DNA of 64,000 nt from Runella sp. SP2 (GTDB lineage: Bacteria > Bacteroidota > Bacteroidia > Cytophagales > Spirosomataceae): contig NZ_CP031030.1 of NCBI RefSeq assembly GCF_003711225.1, positions 4,774,001-4,838,000 on the forward strand, read 5' to 3'. The notes beneath the pieces are model-generated. The model was not told where the DNA came from, made no database searches, and worked only from the letters and a program-made list of their open reading frames with translations. Position 1 is the stretch's first letter. Every line of letters begins with the position of its first letter. A program made the position numbers and the translations under genes. Shown here piece by piece: positions 35,359-43,558 of the stretch.

Positions 35359-36027
35359 TTAGGTTTCTAAATAACGTAACAATAAATCAAGGCGATGACG
35401 GTCAGGGTTTTCCACGGGTGCATTACCAAAGACGTTCTCTACCGTGTAGCCAAAGCGTTCTAGGGTGGCTACTACGGCCGACACTTCTGTACGATTTAGC
35501 TTCAAAGTCAGCGTGGCTTCATCAAGTGCGCCGTACTCGGCTCCCGAAAAAAAGCTGCTAATAATTTTTGTGCTGTTGGATTCGACCAATCGGCTAATTT
35601 CGGTCAATGAATAATCTCGGTTGGCCATTTTGAGCACAATCACCGCCCCTTTTTCTTGGACTCCAAGCAAATTGGCAAACTTAGAAATCATGTCACTTAC
35701 CAAAATTGTACCTGCATACAAATTGTCTTCGTCCAGTACTGGAACCGTGTCCAATTGGTAGTGGTTAGCAATTCCCATTACTTCAAAAATGTGTTGAAAT
35801 GATGTTGCATGAACTGGGTTTGGCGGAAGGTTTAAGTCCGAAAGCTGCTTTTCGTCGTCAGGTAAACTCAATAATGTGTCCTCACTGAGCAAGCCTTTAT
35901 ATTCTTCCTCTTCCACCAAGGCCAACTGACGTAGGCCATACTCGTCCATTAAGTCAACCGCCTGCCCCACCGAATCGTACGGTCGTAAAACGGGGGTCGT
36001 AGAGTTAATAAGTTCTTCAGCGAGCAT
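35359..36027 (-). CDS. Tandem CBS-domain protein with ACT-like C-terminus
   Basis: 222 residues. Two CBS repeats (about 1-65, TTPVLRPYDSVGQAVDLMDEYGLRQLALVEE, and 75-130, TSFQHIFEVMGIANHYQLDTVPVLDE) form an adenine-nucleotide sensing pair. The remainder (VIVLKMANRDYSLTEISRLVESNSTKIISSFF) resembles an ACT domain. Such small proteins are probable sensors in Bacteroidota and often lie beside nadK, as here. The partner is unknown. Confidence 0.85.
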   Translation of the reverse strand: MLAEELINSTTPVLRPYDSVGQAVDLMDEYGLRQLALVEEEEYKGLLSEDTLLSLPDDEKQLSDLNLPPNPVHATSFQHIFEVMGIANHYQLDTVPVLDEDNLYAGTILVSDMISKFANLLGVQEKGAVIVLKMANRDYSLTEISRLVESNSTKIISSFFSGAEYGALDEATLTLKLNRTEVSAVVATLERFGYTVENVFGNAPVENPDRHRLDLLLRYLET

Positions 36028-36040
36028 GTTGATGTGTATT

Positions 36041-36079
36041 TTTTGGAAAACTTAGAAAAGTTATTTAAAGTTTCCAAAA
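36041..36079. repeat. Imperfect palindrome of the TTGGAAA type
   Basis: TTTTGGAAAACTT (36041-36053) pairs with AAGTTTCCAAAA (36068-36079) with one bulged A. It lies between the OmpA gene stop and the CBS gene start. No T-run follows on either strand, so it may be a repeat of the same type as the hairpins at 15881 and 28700, not a plain terminator. Confidence 0.45.
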
Positions 36080-36128
36080 ATATTCTGTGAATTTATTACA
36101 AACAGTACCAGTAAGCCCCAATTGTCGC

Positions 36129-37352
36129 TTAAAGTTTCTCTACGATAAACTCAACCCTACGGTTGCGACGGCGCTCTGCTTCGGATGTTCCTTTGGAAAC
36201 GGGGCGGGTAGAACCCAAGCCTTTTGCTCCCACCCGCGCGGAGTCAATGCCTTTGGCTACCAAATACTTTTTCACGGCGTTGGCACGGTTTTGCGATAAT
36301 TCTACATTTTTATCAAAATCACCCAAATTGTCGGTATGACCTTCTACTCGGATTTCCATGTTGGTATTTTCGCGCATGAGTTGAACGAGACGGTCGAGTT
36401 CAGAGGAAGAGGCGGGTAATAAATCAAACTTACCCGTATCAAAATAAATATTGTTGAGCGTGATGCTTTCTCCTACTGCCACGGGATTGAGGACAATTTC
36501 GTTGGCTACTTCCTCTCCTGCCTTGGCTTGGGTCAAATCAAACGCACCACTAGCAGGAAAATATCCTTTGGCCGCGGCTACGTATGCGTATTTATTACCC
36601 GCATCCAAGCTAATTTTAAATTTCCCCGACGACGCCGACAACTGCATCGAGTCCAGTCCATTGTCTTCACTCGGTACGACGTAGCTGATTTTTGCGGCAA
36701 TCGGTTTTTTCGTTTTAGCATCTATCACCGTTCCCCGCAATGTCACCACTTTGGCTACGGGCGCTTCTGGTTTGCTCTCAATGGGCGGCACGGGCGTTGG
36801 TGTATTGGCAATAACAGGCGGTTCTTCTTTTTTAGGTTCAGGCTTGGGTTTGGGCGGTACTCTTCTCGGGTTACGAATGTGTACACCAAAGTAATTCCAA
36901 TACCGCTTTCTTCCGTAATCTTTTCCCTCAAACATATCAAATACCTCTACTCCTGGATCAAGCCTTTCGTAATATACCGAAAATTTCACCACGTCGCCTG
37001 GGTAAACCGTGCGGGTTTCGGGAGCAACAGGGATACCTACCGCTTTGATAAATTTGTATTTCTTCGCTGTATTTTTGGGTTCGTACAAACGAGTTTTAGG
37101 ATCCACCTCAATGGTATTTTGATCTAAATTTCCTTGACGGTCACCGAAAAAATCGCGAAGAGTGGGATTGCGTTGCGCAAACTCAAACCTAAAATGCAAT
37201 ATCGTATAGTCATCGGTCAGCTCCACTTTGGTAAGTGCCACTTCGGGCTGCGACTGTTCTTCAACGTAGGGGCTTAACGTGGTAATTTTCTGAGCCATCG
37301 CCCCAAATGAAACCCATAAAAATAAAAGTAATGCGTAGCGTAGTCGTTTCAT
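36129..37352 (-). CDS. OmpA-family peptidoglycan-binding envelope protein
   Basis: 407 residues with a signal peptide (ending FGAMAQ). An N-terminal domain of unknown type (about 25-170) is followed by a Pro/Lys linker (PPKPKPEPKKEEPP), a carboxypeptidase-regulatory-like beta-sandwich (VVTLRGTVIDAKTKKPIAAKISY, about 200-285), and the OmpA C-terminal domain (about 295-405: NIYFDTGKFDLLPASSSELDRLV, VEGHTDNLGDFDKNVELSQNRANAVKKYLVAKGI, ERRRNRRVEFIVE). The OmpA domain binds diaminopimelate in murein. It probably anchors the outer membrane. Confidence 0.9.
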   Translation of the reverse strand: MKRLRYALLLFLWVSFGAMAQKITTLSPYVEEQSQPEVALTKVELTDDYTILHFRFEFAQRNPTLRDFFGDRQGNLDQNTIEVDPKTRLYEPKNTAKKYKFIKAVGIPVAPETRTVYPGDVVKFSVYYERLDPGVEVFDMFEGKDYGRKRYWNYFGVHIRNPRRVPPKPKPEPKKEEPPVIANTPTPVPPIESKPEAPVAKVVTLRGTVIDAKTKKPIAAKISYVVPSEDNGLDSMQLSASSGKFKISLDAGNKYAYVAAAKGYFPASGAFDLTQAKAGEEVANEIVLNPVAVGESITLNNIYFDTGKFDLLPASSSELDRLVQLMRENTNMEIRVEGHTDNLGDFDKNVELSQNRANAVKKYLVAKGIDSARVGAKGLGSTRPVSKGTSEAERRRNRRVEFIVEKL

Positions 37353-37501
37353 GGTCTTAGCAAAGATTCTTTTTACTCGCCCGAATAACGTCTCTGAAAA
37401 AAGATTAGTGCTATTTGTTTGTTAAAAATCGTTAATTCTCCGCCATTCAACTCCACTTTTTGACCATTTCTACCAATGTATATTTTTAAATGGAAAAGTA
37501 T

Positions 37502-37517
37502 TTAGATAATTGTCTAA
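37502..37517 (+). promoter_or_regulatory. Palindrome upstream of sdpR-like gene, likely operator
   Basis: TTAGATAATTGTCTAA has 5-bp arms (TTAGA/TCTAA) and lies 14 bp before the ATG. ArsR-type repressors usually bind such AT-rich repeats at their own promoter. Confidence 0.45.
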
Positions 37518-37531
37518 TTATTTAATCAACT

Positions 37532-37789
37532 ATGAATACCCTTTTCCGTGCTCTTAACGACCCCACTCGACGGCAAATTCTAGAAATCTTGCGGGAAGGC
37601 GACCTTACTGCGGGAGAAATTGCCGAACGGTTTGACATGACCAAACCGAGCATTTCTCATCACTTAGATTTGCTCAAGCAAGCCGAACTCGTCAGTGCCG
37701 ACAAACGAGGCCAATTTATCTATTACACCCTCAATACTACCGTTTTAGACGAATTACTGTCCTGGATTTTTACCCTTAAAAACCAATGA
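37532..37789 (+). CDS. SdpR-like ArsR family autorepressor
   Basis: 85 residues. Winged helix: LFRALNDPTRRQILEILREGDLTAGEIAERFDMTKPSISHHLDLLKQAELVSADKRGQFIYYTLNTTVLDELLSWIF. In Bacillus the SdpR repressor controls sdpI; here the SdpI-like gene overlaps the stop by 4 bp (ATGA), the same pairing. It has no metal-binding Cys motif. Confidence 0.93.
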   Translation: MNTLFRALNDPTRRQILEILREGDLTAGEIAERFDMTKPSISHHLDLLKQAELVSADKRGQFIYYTLNTTVLDELLSWIFTLKNQ

Positions 37790-38430
37790 AAAAGATCTTA
37801 GAATACCTCACCTGGGTCGCTATTGTGCTTCCCCTTGTTTATCTATTTTTGGTGTGGAATCAACTGCCCGACATCGTCCCAACGCACTTTGGCCCAAGTG
37901 GTAAACCCGATGCCTACGGGCCTAAATGGACGCTTATGATATTAAGCGCCGTTTCCGTTGGCGTATATTTTTTGTTGCGGTACGTTCCACAGCTCGACCC
38001 TCGTCTCAACCAAGCTAGTTTATCAGAACATTATCCCAAATTAGTGCTGCTGATTGTAGCCTTTCTAGCGTTGGTGCATTGCTTGGTTATTCGCGCCTCC
38101 CTCTCGGAAATGGCAGGCGAGAGCTTTACGACGATTTTGCTGGTCGGGGTATTTTTACTGTTTGCAGGGATTGGGAATTATTTTAACAACATTAAATCGA
38201 ACTACTTTGTAGGCTTCCGTACTCCTTGGACGCTCGAAAGCGAAAGTGTCTGGCGCAAAACCCACCAATTTGCTGCCAAATTGTACTTCGGAATGGGGCT
38301 ATTAGGCGCTTTTGTGGTCATTTGGCTACCCGAATTGTGGAGGCTTTTTTGGACGCTAGGGTTAATTTTTGGCTCAACAATCTGGATTGTGGCGTATTCA
38401 TACCGTGTATATCAACAAGAAAAAAAATGA
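37786..38430 (+). CDS. SdpI-like membrane protein
   Basis: 214 residues with six membrane helices. N-terminal DUF1648-type text (WNQLPDIVPTHFGPSGKPDAYGPKW) is followed by the SdpI part (GNYFNNIKSNYFVGFRTPWTLESESVWRKTHQFAAKLYFGMGLLG). In Bacillus SdpI gives immunity to the SdpC toxin and takes part in signalling; in Bacteroidota the ligand is unknown. Coupled to both neighbours by 4-bp overlaps. Confidence 0.92.
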   Translation: MKKILEYLTWVAIVLPLVYLFLVWNQLPDIVPTHFGPSGKPDAYGPKWTLMILSAVSVGVYFLLRYVPQLDPRLNQASLSEHYPKLVLLIVAFLALVHCLVIRASLSEMAGESFTTILLVGVFLLFAGIGNYFNNIKSNYFVGFRTPWTLESESVWRKTHQFAAKLYFGMGLLGAFVVIWLPELWRLFWTLGLIFGSTIWIVAYSYRVYQQEKK

Positions 38431-39794
38431 AAAAGTGGATAAAAGTACTCTTGTGCTTAGGAATTGGACACACGAGTTTTTCGCAAACGTGGTACGAGGG
38501 TACTATTTCAACGCTCAAATTTGGGCTCAAAATAACTACTACTTCCCAAACCGTCCAGGTTTTTATTCCTGAGCAGGGAATGTTTGAGCAGCCCTTAAAA
38601 AACACTGTATTTCAGGGAGATAGTTTGCGAGGTGAGCTAAAAAATGTCAATGTTTTGCTCAGCGGCAAAATGGATTCTTTATCGTTTGAAGGTCAGTGGA
38701 AACAAAATGGTTTTCCTACCCCGTTGCATCTAAAACGGGTAGCAGAATTATCGTTTTTTAAACGCCCCCAAATGCCTAAAGCGCCTTTTCCGTACCGCGA
38801 TGAAAAGGTCAAATTTACGAACCATGACGGTTCGATTACTTTTGGCGGAACGCTCACCTTGCCCGAAGGAAAAGGCCCGTTCAAAACAGTGGTGCTTATT
38901 TCGGGTTCTGGCCAGCAAGACCGCGATGAAAGCCTTTTTGGGCACAAGCCTTTCTGGGTCATCGCCGACCATCTAACCCGACAAGGCATCGCCGTGTTGC
39001 GCGTTGACGACCGAGGAGTTGGCGAAACGACGGGTTCAGTAGGAACTTCCGCCGAGTACGCCCAAGACGTTTTGGACGCCATTCGTTACCTCAAAACGCG
39101 AAAAGAAGTTAACCCAAAAAAAATAGGTTTAATCGGCCACAGCGAAGGCGGTGTCATTGCACCTCTTGCAGCGATACAATCAAAAGACGTGGCGTTTATT
39201 GTTTCCTTGGCGGGCTTGGGAATCAGTGGAAAAGAACTACTTCTCCGCCAGAGCGACGATATTTTGAAACAAATGGGTAGCAATGAAACCTACCGAAATC
39301 AAGTGCGTAGTCTCAACGAAGTCATCTACTCAACGGTCGCTCGGTTACCGCTGGAGGGCGACATCAAAGATAGCCTTCAAGCCACCTTTGACCAATGGGT
39401 GAAAACCCAACCCGAGCGTGTGTTGGGGCAATTGGGGTACAGAACTGAACAAGGTCGCAAGGGTTTTCTGAAACAAATCGACGCCATGAACTCGTCTTGG
39501 TATCGGTATTTTATCAAATATGACCCGCAGCCTGTTTTGTCAAAAATCACGATTCCTGTCCTTGCCCTCAACGGTAGTAAGGACGTTCAGGTGGCTTCTC
39601 AACCCAATTTAGAGGGTTTTAAAAGCGGTTTGACGGCTGCTGGCAATAAACAATTTGAGACGGTTGAACTGCCTGGACTGAACCATTTGTTCCAAAAATG
39701 TAGTAAGTGCACCTCCGCCGAATACGGTCTTTTGGAAGAAACATTTTCCGTAGAAGCCCTTGAATTGATTGGTAATTGGCTGAAGAAGAGATAA
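38427..39794 (+). CDS. Secreted alpha/beta-hydrolase (S9/DLH-like)
   Basis: 455 residues from the ATG at 38427, which overlaps the sdpI stop; a longer reading from 38226 has no homologous look. A signal peptide ends GHTSFSQ. An N-terminal beta domain (20-130) precedes the hydrolase: TVVLISGSGQQDRDESLFGHKPFWVIADHL, GIAVLRVDDRGVGETTG, nucleophile elbow IGLIGHSEGGVIAPL (Ser in GHSEG), PVLALNGSKDVQV with an acid Asp, and LPGLNHLFQ with the His. Substrate unknown. Third gene of the sdpR-sdpI operon. Confidence 0.85.
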   Translation: MKKWIKVLLCLGIGHTSFSQTWYEGTISTLKFGLKITTTSQTVQVFIPEQGMFEQPLKNTVFQGDSLRGELKNVNVLLSGKMDSLSFEGQWKQNGFPTPLHLKRVAELSFFKRPQMPKAPFPYRDEKVKFTNHDGSITFGGTLTLPEGKGPFKTVVLISGSGQQDRDESLFGHKPFWVIADHLTRQGIAVLRVDDRGVGETTGSVGTSAEYAQDVLDAIRYLKTRKEVNPKKIGLIGHSEGGVIAPLAAIQSKDVAFIVSLAGLGISGKELLLRQSDDILKQMGSNETYRNQVRSLNEVIYSTVARLPLEGDIKDSLQATFDQWVKTQPERVLGQLGYRTEQGRKGFLKQIDAMNSSWYRYFIKYDPQPVLSKITIPVLALNGSKDVQVASQPNLEGFKSGLTAAGNKQFETVELPGLNHLFQKCSKCTSAEYGLLEETFSVEALELIGNWLKKR

Positions 39795-39860
39795 AATTAC
39801 ACCTTCCCGAAAGTTCTTTACCTTCCCGAAAGTTCAAAACTTTCGGGAAGGTGTAATTTT
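39793..39860. terminator. Large palindromic terminator with a duplicated arm
   Basis: A 23-nt arm starting AAAATTACACC (39793-39815) pairs exactly with 39838-39860. In the loop a second copy of CCTTCCCGAAAGTTC (39821-39835) can pair with the same right arm, so two alternative stems compete. It overlaps the stops of both the hydrolase and the convergent LysE gene. Confidence 0.75.
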
Positions 39861-40485
39861 ATTTCAAAAACTGCTCCCAAAGAAGTTTTCCCGCTACGCC
39901 CAAAAATACCACGCCTGTAATGACGTTGACGTACTTCATGCGCTTAACCGTGATAAACTGACGAAGGCGCTGGGCATAAACCGCCAAGGCAGTCTGGGTG
40001 CCAAACACCCCTACGAGGCTCATGCTGAAGAAAATAATCATTTCGGCCAAATCATACCGACCTTTGGTGCGAAGGTACGTAGCAATAGCCGCCCACGACA
40101 TAAAATTGACGGGGTTGAGGGCATTGAGGGCCACGCCTTTTAAAAACAACTTCACCATCGAACGCTTGCTACGTGGTTCGTCTTCTTGTTCTTCCGACGC
40201 AATGGTCGGGACGCGAAAGAAGTTTTTAACCCCCAAAACCACCAAAAAAATAATTCCAATGGCCCCTACCCATTTGTCAAAGTGCTCAATTTGGGGTAAA
40301 AAAGACGTTCCAAAAATGGCCGTAAAGCAAAAAAAAGCATCGCTCGCTACCACACCCAAAACGATTTGAATTCCGCTTTGATAGCCGCGCTCAACGCTGG
40401 TTTGAATCAATGAAAAAAAGACAGTTCCAAAAGTAAGACAGAGTAAAACCCCCGTAATGAGGCCGTAAAGTGCAGCAATAAGCAT
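39859..40485 (-). CDS. LysE family amino-acid exporter
   Basis: 208 residues, five to six membrane helices. ALYGLITGVLLCLTFGTVFFSLIQTSVERGYQSGIQIVLGVVASDAFFC has the family's GxxxGP-like start in a weakened form, and LNALNPVNFMSWAA carries the NP motif. Probably exports an amino acid or related small molecule. Ordinary length, no oddities apart from sharing its stop with the palindrome downstream. Confidence 0.82.
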   Translation of the reverse strand: MLIAALYGLITGVLLCLTFGTVFFSLIQTSVERGYQSGIQIVLGVVASDAFFCFTAIFGTSFLPQIEHFDKWVGAIGIIFLVVLGVKNFFRVPTIASEEQEDEPRSKRSMVKLFLKGVALNALNPVNFMSWAAIATYLRTKGRYDLAEMIIFFSMSLVGVFGTQTALAVYAQRLRQFITVKRMKYVNVITGVVFLGVAGKLLWEQFLK

Positions 40486-40516
40486 TCGTTTTTAGTTGTT
40501 GTTGAATATCATTTTC

Positions 40517-41074
40517 TTAAATCCCTCGCAGTCGGGCTATTTTTAATAAGCCCATGACGCTGAGTGAATCCGTAATTTCGGAGCGCATCACCATTTCAAT
40601 GGCGTCGGTCAGCAATAGTTTCCGAACGTGCAGTTGTTCGGTGTCTTCTGGCTCAGCTTGGGCTTGGGTAAGTTCTTCGGCGATGTACAAAAAACCCTCC
40701 TCGTCACCCACAGAATTGGAAAGGTGAACGCGCGCAATTTTTGTCCATTTGGCCGCAATCAACCCCGTTTCTTCTAGCAATTCTCGTTTGGCTCCTTCAA
40801 TAGGATCTTCGTCCATCGGGCCACCCCCTTCAGGAATTTCCCACGAGTATTCGTTCAACGGATAGCGATATTGCCCTACCAAGTAAGTGTACCCCTCGCT
40901 GTCGATAGGAATCACGCCAATGGCTTTATTTTTGTAATGAACTACCCCATAAATCCCCGTCCCTCCGCTGGGATTTATGACATCTTCGTGACGCACTTGA
41001 ATCCATTTATTATCGTAAACCACTTGGCTTTTAAGGGTTTTCCAAGGGTTAATGTTTTCGTTTGGTAAAGACAT
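40517..41074 (-). CDS. Nudix hydrolase, ADP-ribose pyrophosphatase-like
   Basis: 185 residues with a complete Nudix box: G-GGPMD-E-DPIEGAK-RE-L-L-EE-T-G-L (about 90-112), which supplies the Mg-binding glutamates. The N-terminal WKTLKSQVVYDNKWIQVRHEDVINPSG is like ADP-sugar pyrophosphatases (NudF group). Substrate is probably ADP-ribose or a related nucleotide sugar. It lies 31 bp upstream of the lysE-type gene on the same strand. Confidence 0.88.
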   Translation of the reverse strand: MSLPNENINPWKTLKSQVVYDNKWIQVRHEDVINPSGGTGIYGVVHYKNKAIGVIPIDSEGYTYLVGQYRYPLNEYSWEIPEGGGPMDEDPIEGAKRELLEETGLIAAKWTKIARVHLSNSVGDEEGFLYIAEELTQAQAEPEDTEQLHVRKLLLTDAIEMVMRSEITDSLSVMGLLKIARLRGI

Positions 41075-41127
41075 ACGGTTGATCGATTATCAAATTTTAA
41101 TGGTCGAATAAGTCTTGTTCAGGATAA

Positions 41128-41154
41128 TTGTTTTCCCCGAAACTCATACCTTTG
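41128..41154 (+). promoter_or_regulatory. Promoter of the CDF transporter gene
   Basis: TTG (41128-41130) and TACCTTTG (41147-41154) are 16 bp apart and 24 bp precede the GTG at 41179. This argues against a TTG start inside the promoter. Confidence 0.5.
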
Positions 41155-41178
41155 CGGCCAATTACTTTTAAAAAAGTC

Positions 41179-42174
41179 GTGCAAGTTAGCCAAAAATCTA
41201 AATTTCGGTGGATTATCGTCTCCCTTGTGTTGAGCATAATCCTGATGAGTATCAAGTTCGCTGCCTATTATTTGACCCACTCCAACGCCATTCTTAGCGA
41301 CGCTCTTGAGTCCATCATCAATGTCATTGCTAGTGCCTTTGCGTTCTATAGCATTTACCTTTCTTCTCAGCCCAAAGATCATGACCACCCCTACGGACAC
41401 GGTAAAATTGAATTTTTTTCATCGGGTTTTGAAGGAGCACTTATCATCATAGCTGGGGTCTGGATTGCCGTAGAAGCCATCCAGCATCTACTTCATCCTC
41501 AACCCGTTGAGCACCTCGACTGGGGCGTTCTGCTTATTCTGTTGACCGTTGTCATCAACGGAGCGTTGGGTTATTATTTACAAAAAGTAGGTAAAACGAC
41601 CCGCTCGGAAGCCCTCGTTGCCGACGGAAAACACCTTGTTACTGACAGCTTGAGTAGCGTTTTGATTTTGGTGGGATTAGGTTTGTTAATGCTTACCAAA
41701 ATTCAATGGATAGACAGTGCGGCATCGTTGGTATTGTCTCTGGTAATTTTTTACAACGGATTTAAGCTCATCCGTACCTCCGTAGGTGCTTTGATGGACG
41801 AAACCGACCCCGAGTTGTTTGAACACGCCGTGGATATTCTGCGCAACTACAAACAGGACTATTGGATAGATGTGCACAACATGCGGATTCAAAAATACGG
41901 CTCAGACCTCCACATCGACTGTCATTTGACGCTCCCCTATTATTGGGATTTGCAACAAGTGCATAAGGCGGTTCATGAATTTGAGGACGCACTCGAAGCC
42001 AATTACGTTGGCAACGTGGAGCTTTTTATCCATGCCGACCCTTGCCTCCCCGACTGCTGCAAGTACTGCCGTCTCGAAGGCTGCCCCGTGCGAAGCAAAG
42101 CTTTCAAAAAGGACATTGATTGGAGCATTCACAACTTGTCGAAAAATCAAAAGCACTTCGTAGAAGCCGATTGA
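41179..42174 (+). CDS. Cation diffusion facilitator (CDF) metal efflux protein
   Basis: 331 residues from GTG at 41179. Six helices; TM2 has SNAILSDALESIINV and TM5 has LVADGKHLVTDSLSSVLI, the HxxxD/DxxxD metal-site layout of CDF exporters (Asp in SDALE, His-Asp in DGKHLVTD). DHPYGHGKIEFFS is the family signature loop. The C-terminal cytoplasmic domain is followed by a Cys-rich tail (ADPCLPDCCKYCRLEGCP) that may bind metal. It likely exports Zn, Co or similar ions with H+ or K+ exchange. The frame from 41128 (TTG) is less likely because that codon lies in the promoter. Confidence 0.87.
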   Translation: MQVSQKSKFRWIIVSLVLSIILMSIKFAAYYLTHSNAILSDALESIINVIASAFAFYSIYLSSQPKDHDHPYGHGKIEFFSSGFEGALIIIAGVWIAVEAIQHLLHPQPVEHLDWGVLLILLTVVINGALGYYLQKVGKTTRSEALVADGKHLVTDSLSSVLILVGLGLLMLTKIQWIDSAASLVLSLVIFYNGFKLIRTSVGALMDETDPELFEHAVDILRNYKQDYWIDVHNMRIQKYGSDLHIDCHLTLPYYWDLQQVHKAVHEFEDALEANYVGNVELFIHADPCLPDCCKYCRLEGCPVRSKAFKKDIDWSIHNLSKNQKHFVEAD

Positions 42175-42229
42175 CTGCAGGGCCAACTGGAGGAAAAAGA
42201 ACAGCAAGAACTCGAAGAAGTACTTTGAC

Positions 42230-43546
42230 CTATTTTACCACTTGCCAAACTCCGTAAAAACTCACCATTAAAATCGACACGACGCTTAACCAAAAGAAGA
42301 AGTTGTAGGTAGGTGTGGGTGAAAGAGACGCGGGCAACTCTCGGTAGCGAAACACCAACGCCGCCCAAAGCACCAATAGCAGCAAAATAGACGTCGCAAT
42401 GCCGCCCAAAAGAATCATCGTGACGGGCATCTGAATCAATAAAAAAAGCACGCACCAAATGATGGGGAAAGCCCATGAAAGCATTCCTATCACGCGTTTG
42501 CGCGAGGCTTCGTCGTCAAATTTGACCCAACCTAATTGCCCAAACGCATCGCCAAAAATGCGTGACCAACTGGCCGTCGCGGTAAAAAGGGTAGAATAAA
42601 GCACAAAAAAAGCGCCAATCAAGAAAATCACTTTGGCCCATTCACCCAGCGTTTGGGTAAAAAGCTTTGAAAGGGTTTCGACCATGGCGTAGCCTTCGGG
42701 CACCTCGCCGTGTTGGTGCAGCAATGCCGCTCCCAACAAATAAAAAGCGGCCGTTACAAGGGTATAAACCACCATCGAACACACGGCATCCAAGTACATC
42801 ACTTTTATCCAACCTTTGGCGCGGTCGGCCCATTCGGGCGTGCCGTCGTTGGGGCCTGCGTAGGCCGCGTAGCCTTTTTCGATGCACCAATAATTGTAAA
42901 ACATGATTTCGTCGCCCCCGACGCCCGTGATTCCGAAAGCGCCAATCGCCACGCCCGTCACCGCAGGAGGAAGCGAGAATGATAAGCCGCTGCTGAGTTG
43001 CTCCCAGCTAATGGCATAAGGGGTAAATTGCAGTAAAACGAGGGAAATCAATACCGTGATGGTGAAAAGAATAATCATAATCAAAGCCCCTTGCTCGACG
43101 GGTTTATAAAAACCACGATAGACCAAAACAGCCGTAACTAATGCCGCAATCGCGGCCCAAAGGTTTGTTCCTAAAAACGGAAACGCCATGTTGAGTACAA
43201 TGGCAACGCCGCCCACAATCCCACCGACTTGCAGCAGTTTTAAGCCTTGCAGCGACAACCACAGCCAAATACTCCAATGCGCTTTTCCCCACTTTTTACC
43301 ATCGAGGCGGTTGAGTGACTGCATGGTAGGGACGCCCGTATAAATCGCATTTTTTCCAAACTCCAATTGCAAGGTTACTTTAACTAAACAACTCACCAAC
43401 ACCACCCAAAAAGTCACAAAACCCGCTTTGGCCCCCAACGCCGTCGTCGCAATCAGCTCGCCCGACCCCACAATGGCTGCCGAAAGAATAAAACCAGGGC
43501 CAAGGTAACGAAAACGCTGAAAGAGGGTTTGGGGAGGCGCAAGCAT
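42230..43546 (-). CDS. Nramp-related divalent metal transporter, non-canonical site motifs
   Basis: 438 residues, about 11 helices, homologous in layout to Nramp/MntH. In canonical Nramp the TM1 motif is DPGN and the TM6 motif MPH. Here TM1 reads YLGPGFILSAAIVGSGE (Gly16-Pro-Gly, no Asp or Asn) and TM6 reads FGITGVGGDEIMFYNYW (no Met-Pro-His). Metal selectivity is therefore not predictable; relatives with altered sites include Mg-type or non-metal carriers. The next gene (XerC/D) lies 12 bp upstream on the same strand. Confidence 0.78.
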   Translation of the reverse strand: MLAPPQTLFQRFRYLGPGFILSAAIVGSGELIATTALGAKAGFVTFWVVLVSCLVKVTLQLEFGKNAIYTGVPTMQSLNRLDGKKWGKAHWSIWLWLSLQGLKLLQVGGIVGGVAIVLNMAFPFLGTNLWAAIAALVTAVLVYRGFYKPVEQGALIMIILFTITVLISLVLLQFTPYAISWEQLSSGLSFSLPPAVTGVAIGAFGITGVGGDEIMFYNYWCIEKGYAAYAGPNDGTPEWADRAKGWIKVMYLDAVCSMVVYTLVTAAFYLLGAALLHQHGEVPEGYAMVETLSKLFTQTLGEWAKVIFLIGAFFVLYSTLFTATASWSRIFGDAFGQLGWVKFDDEASRKRVIGMLSWAFPIIWCVLFLLIQMPVTMILLGGIATSILLLLVLWAALVFRYRELPASLSPTPTYNFFFWLSVVSILMVSFYGVWQVVK

Positions 43547-43558
43547 AGCAACGGGGGT

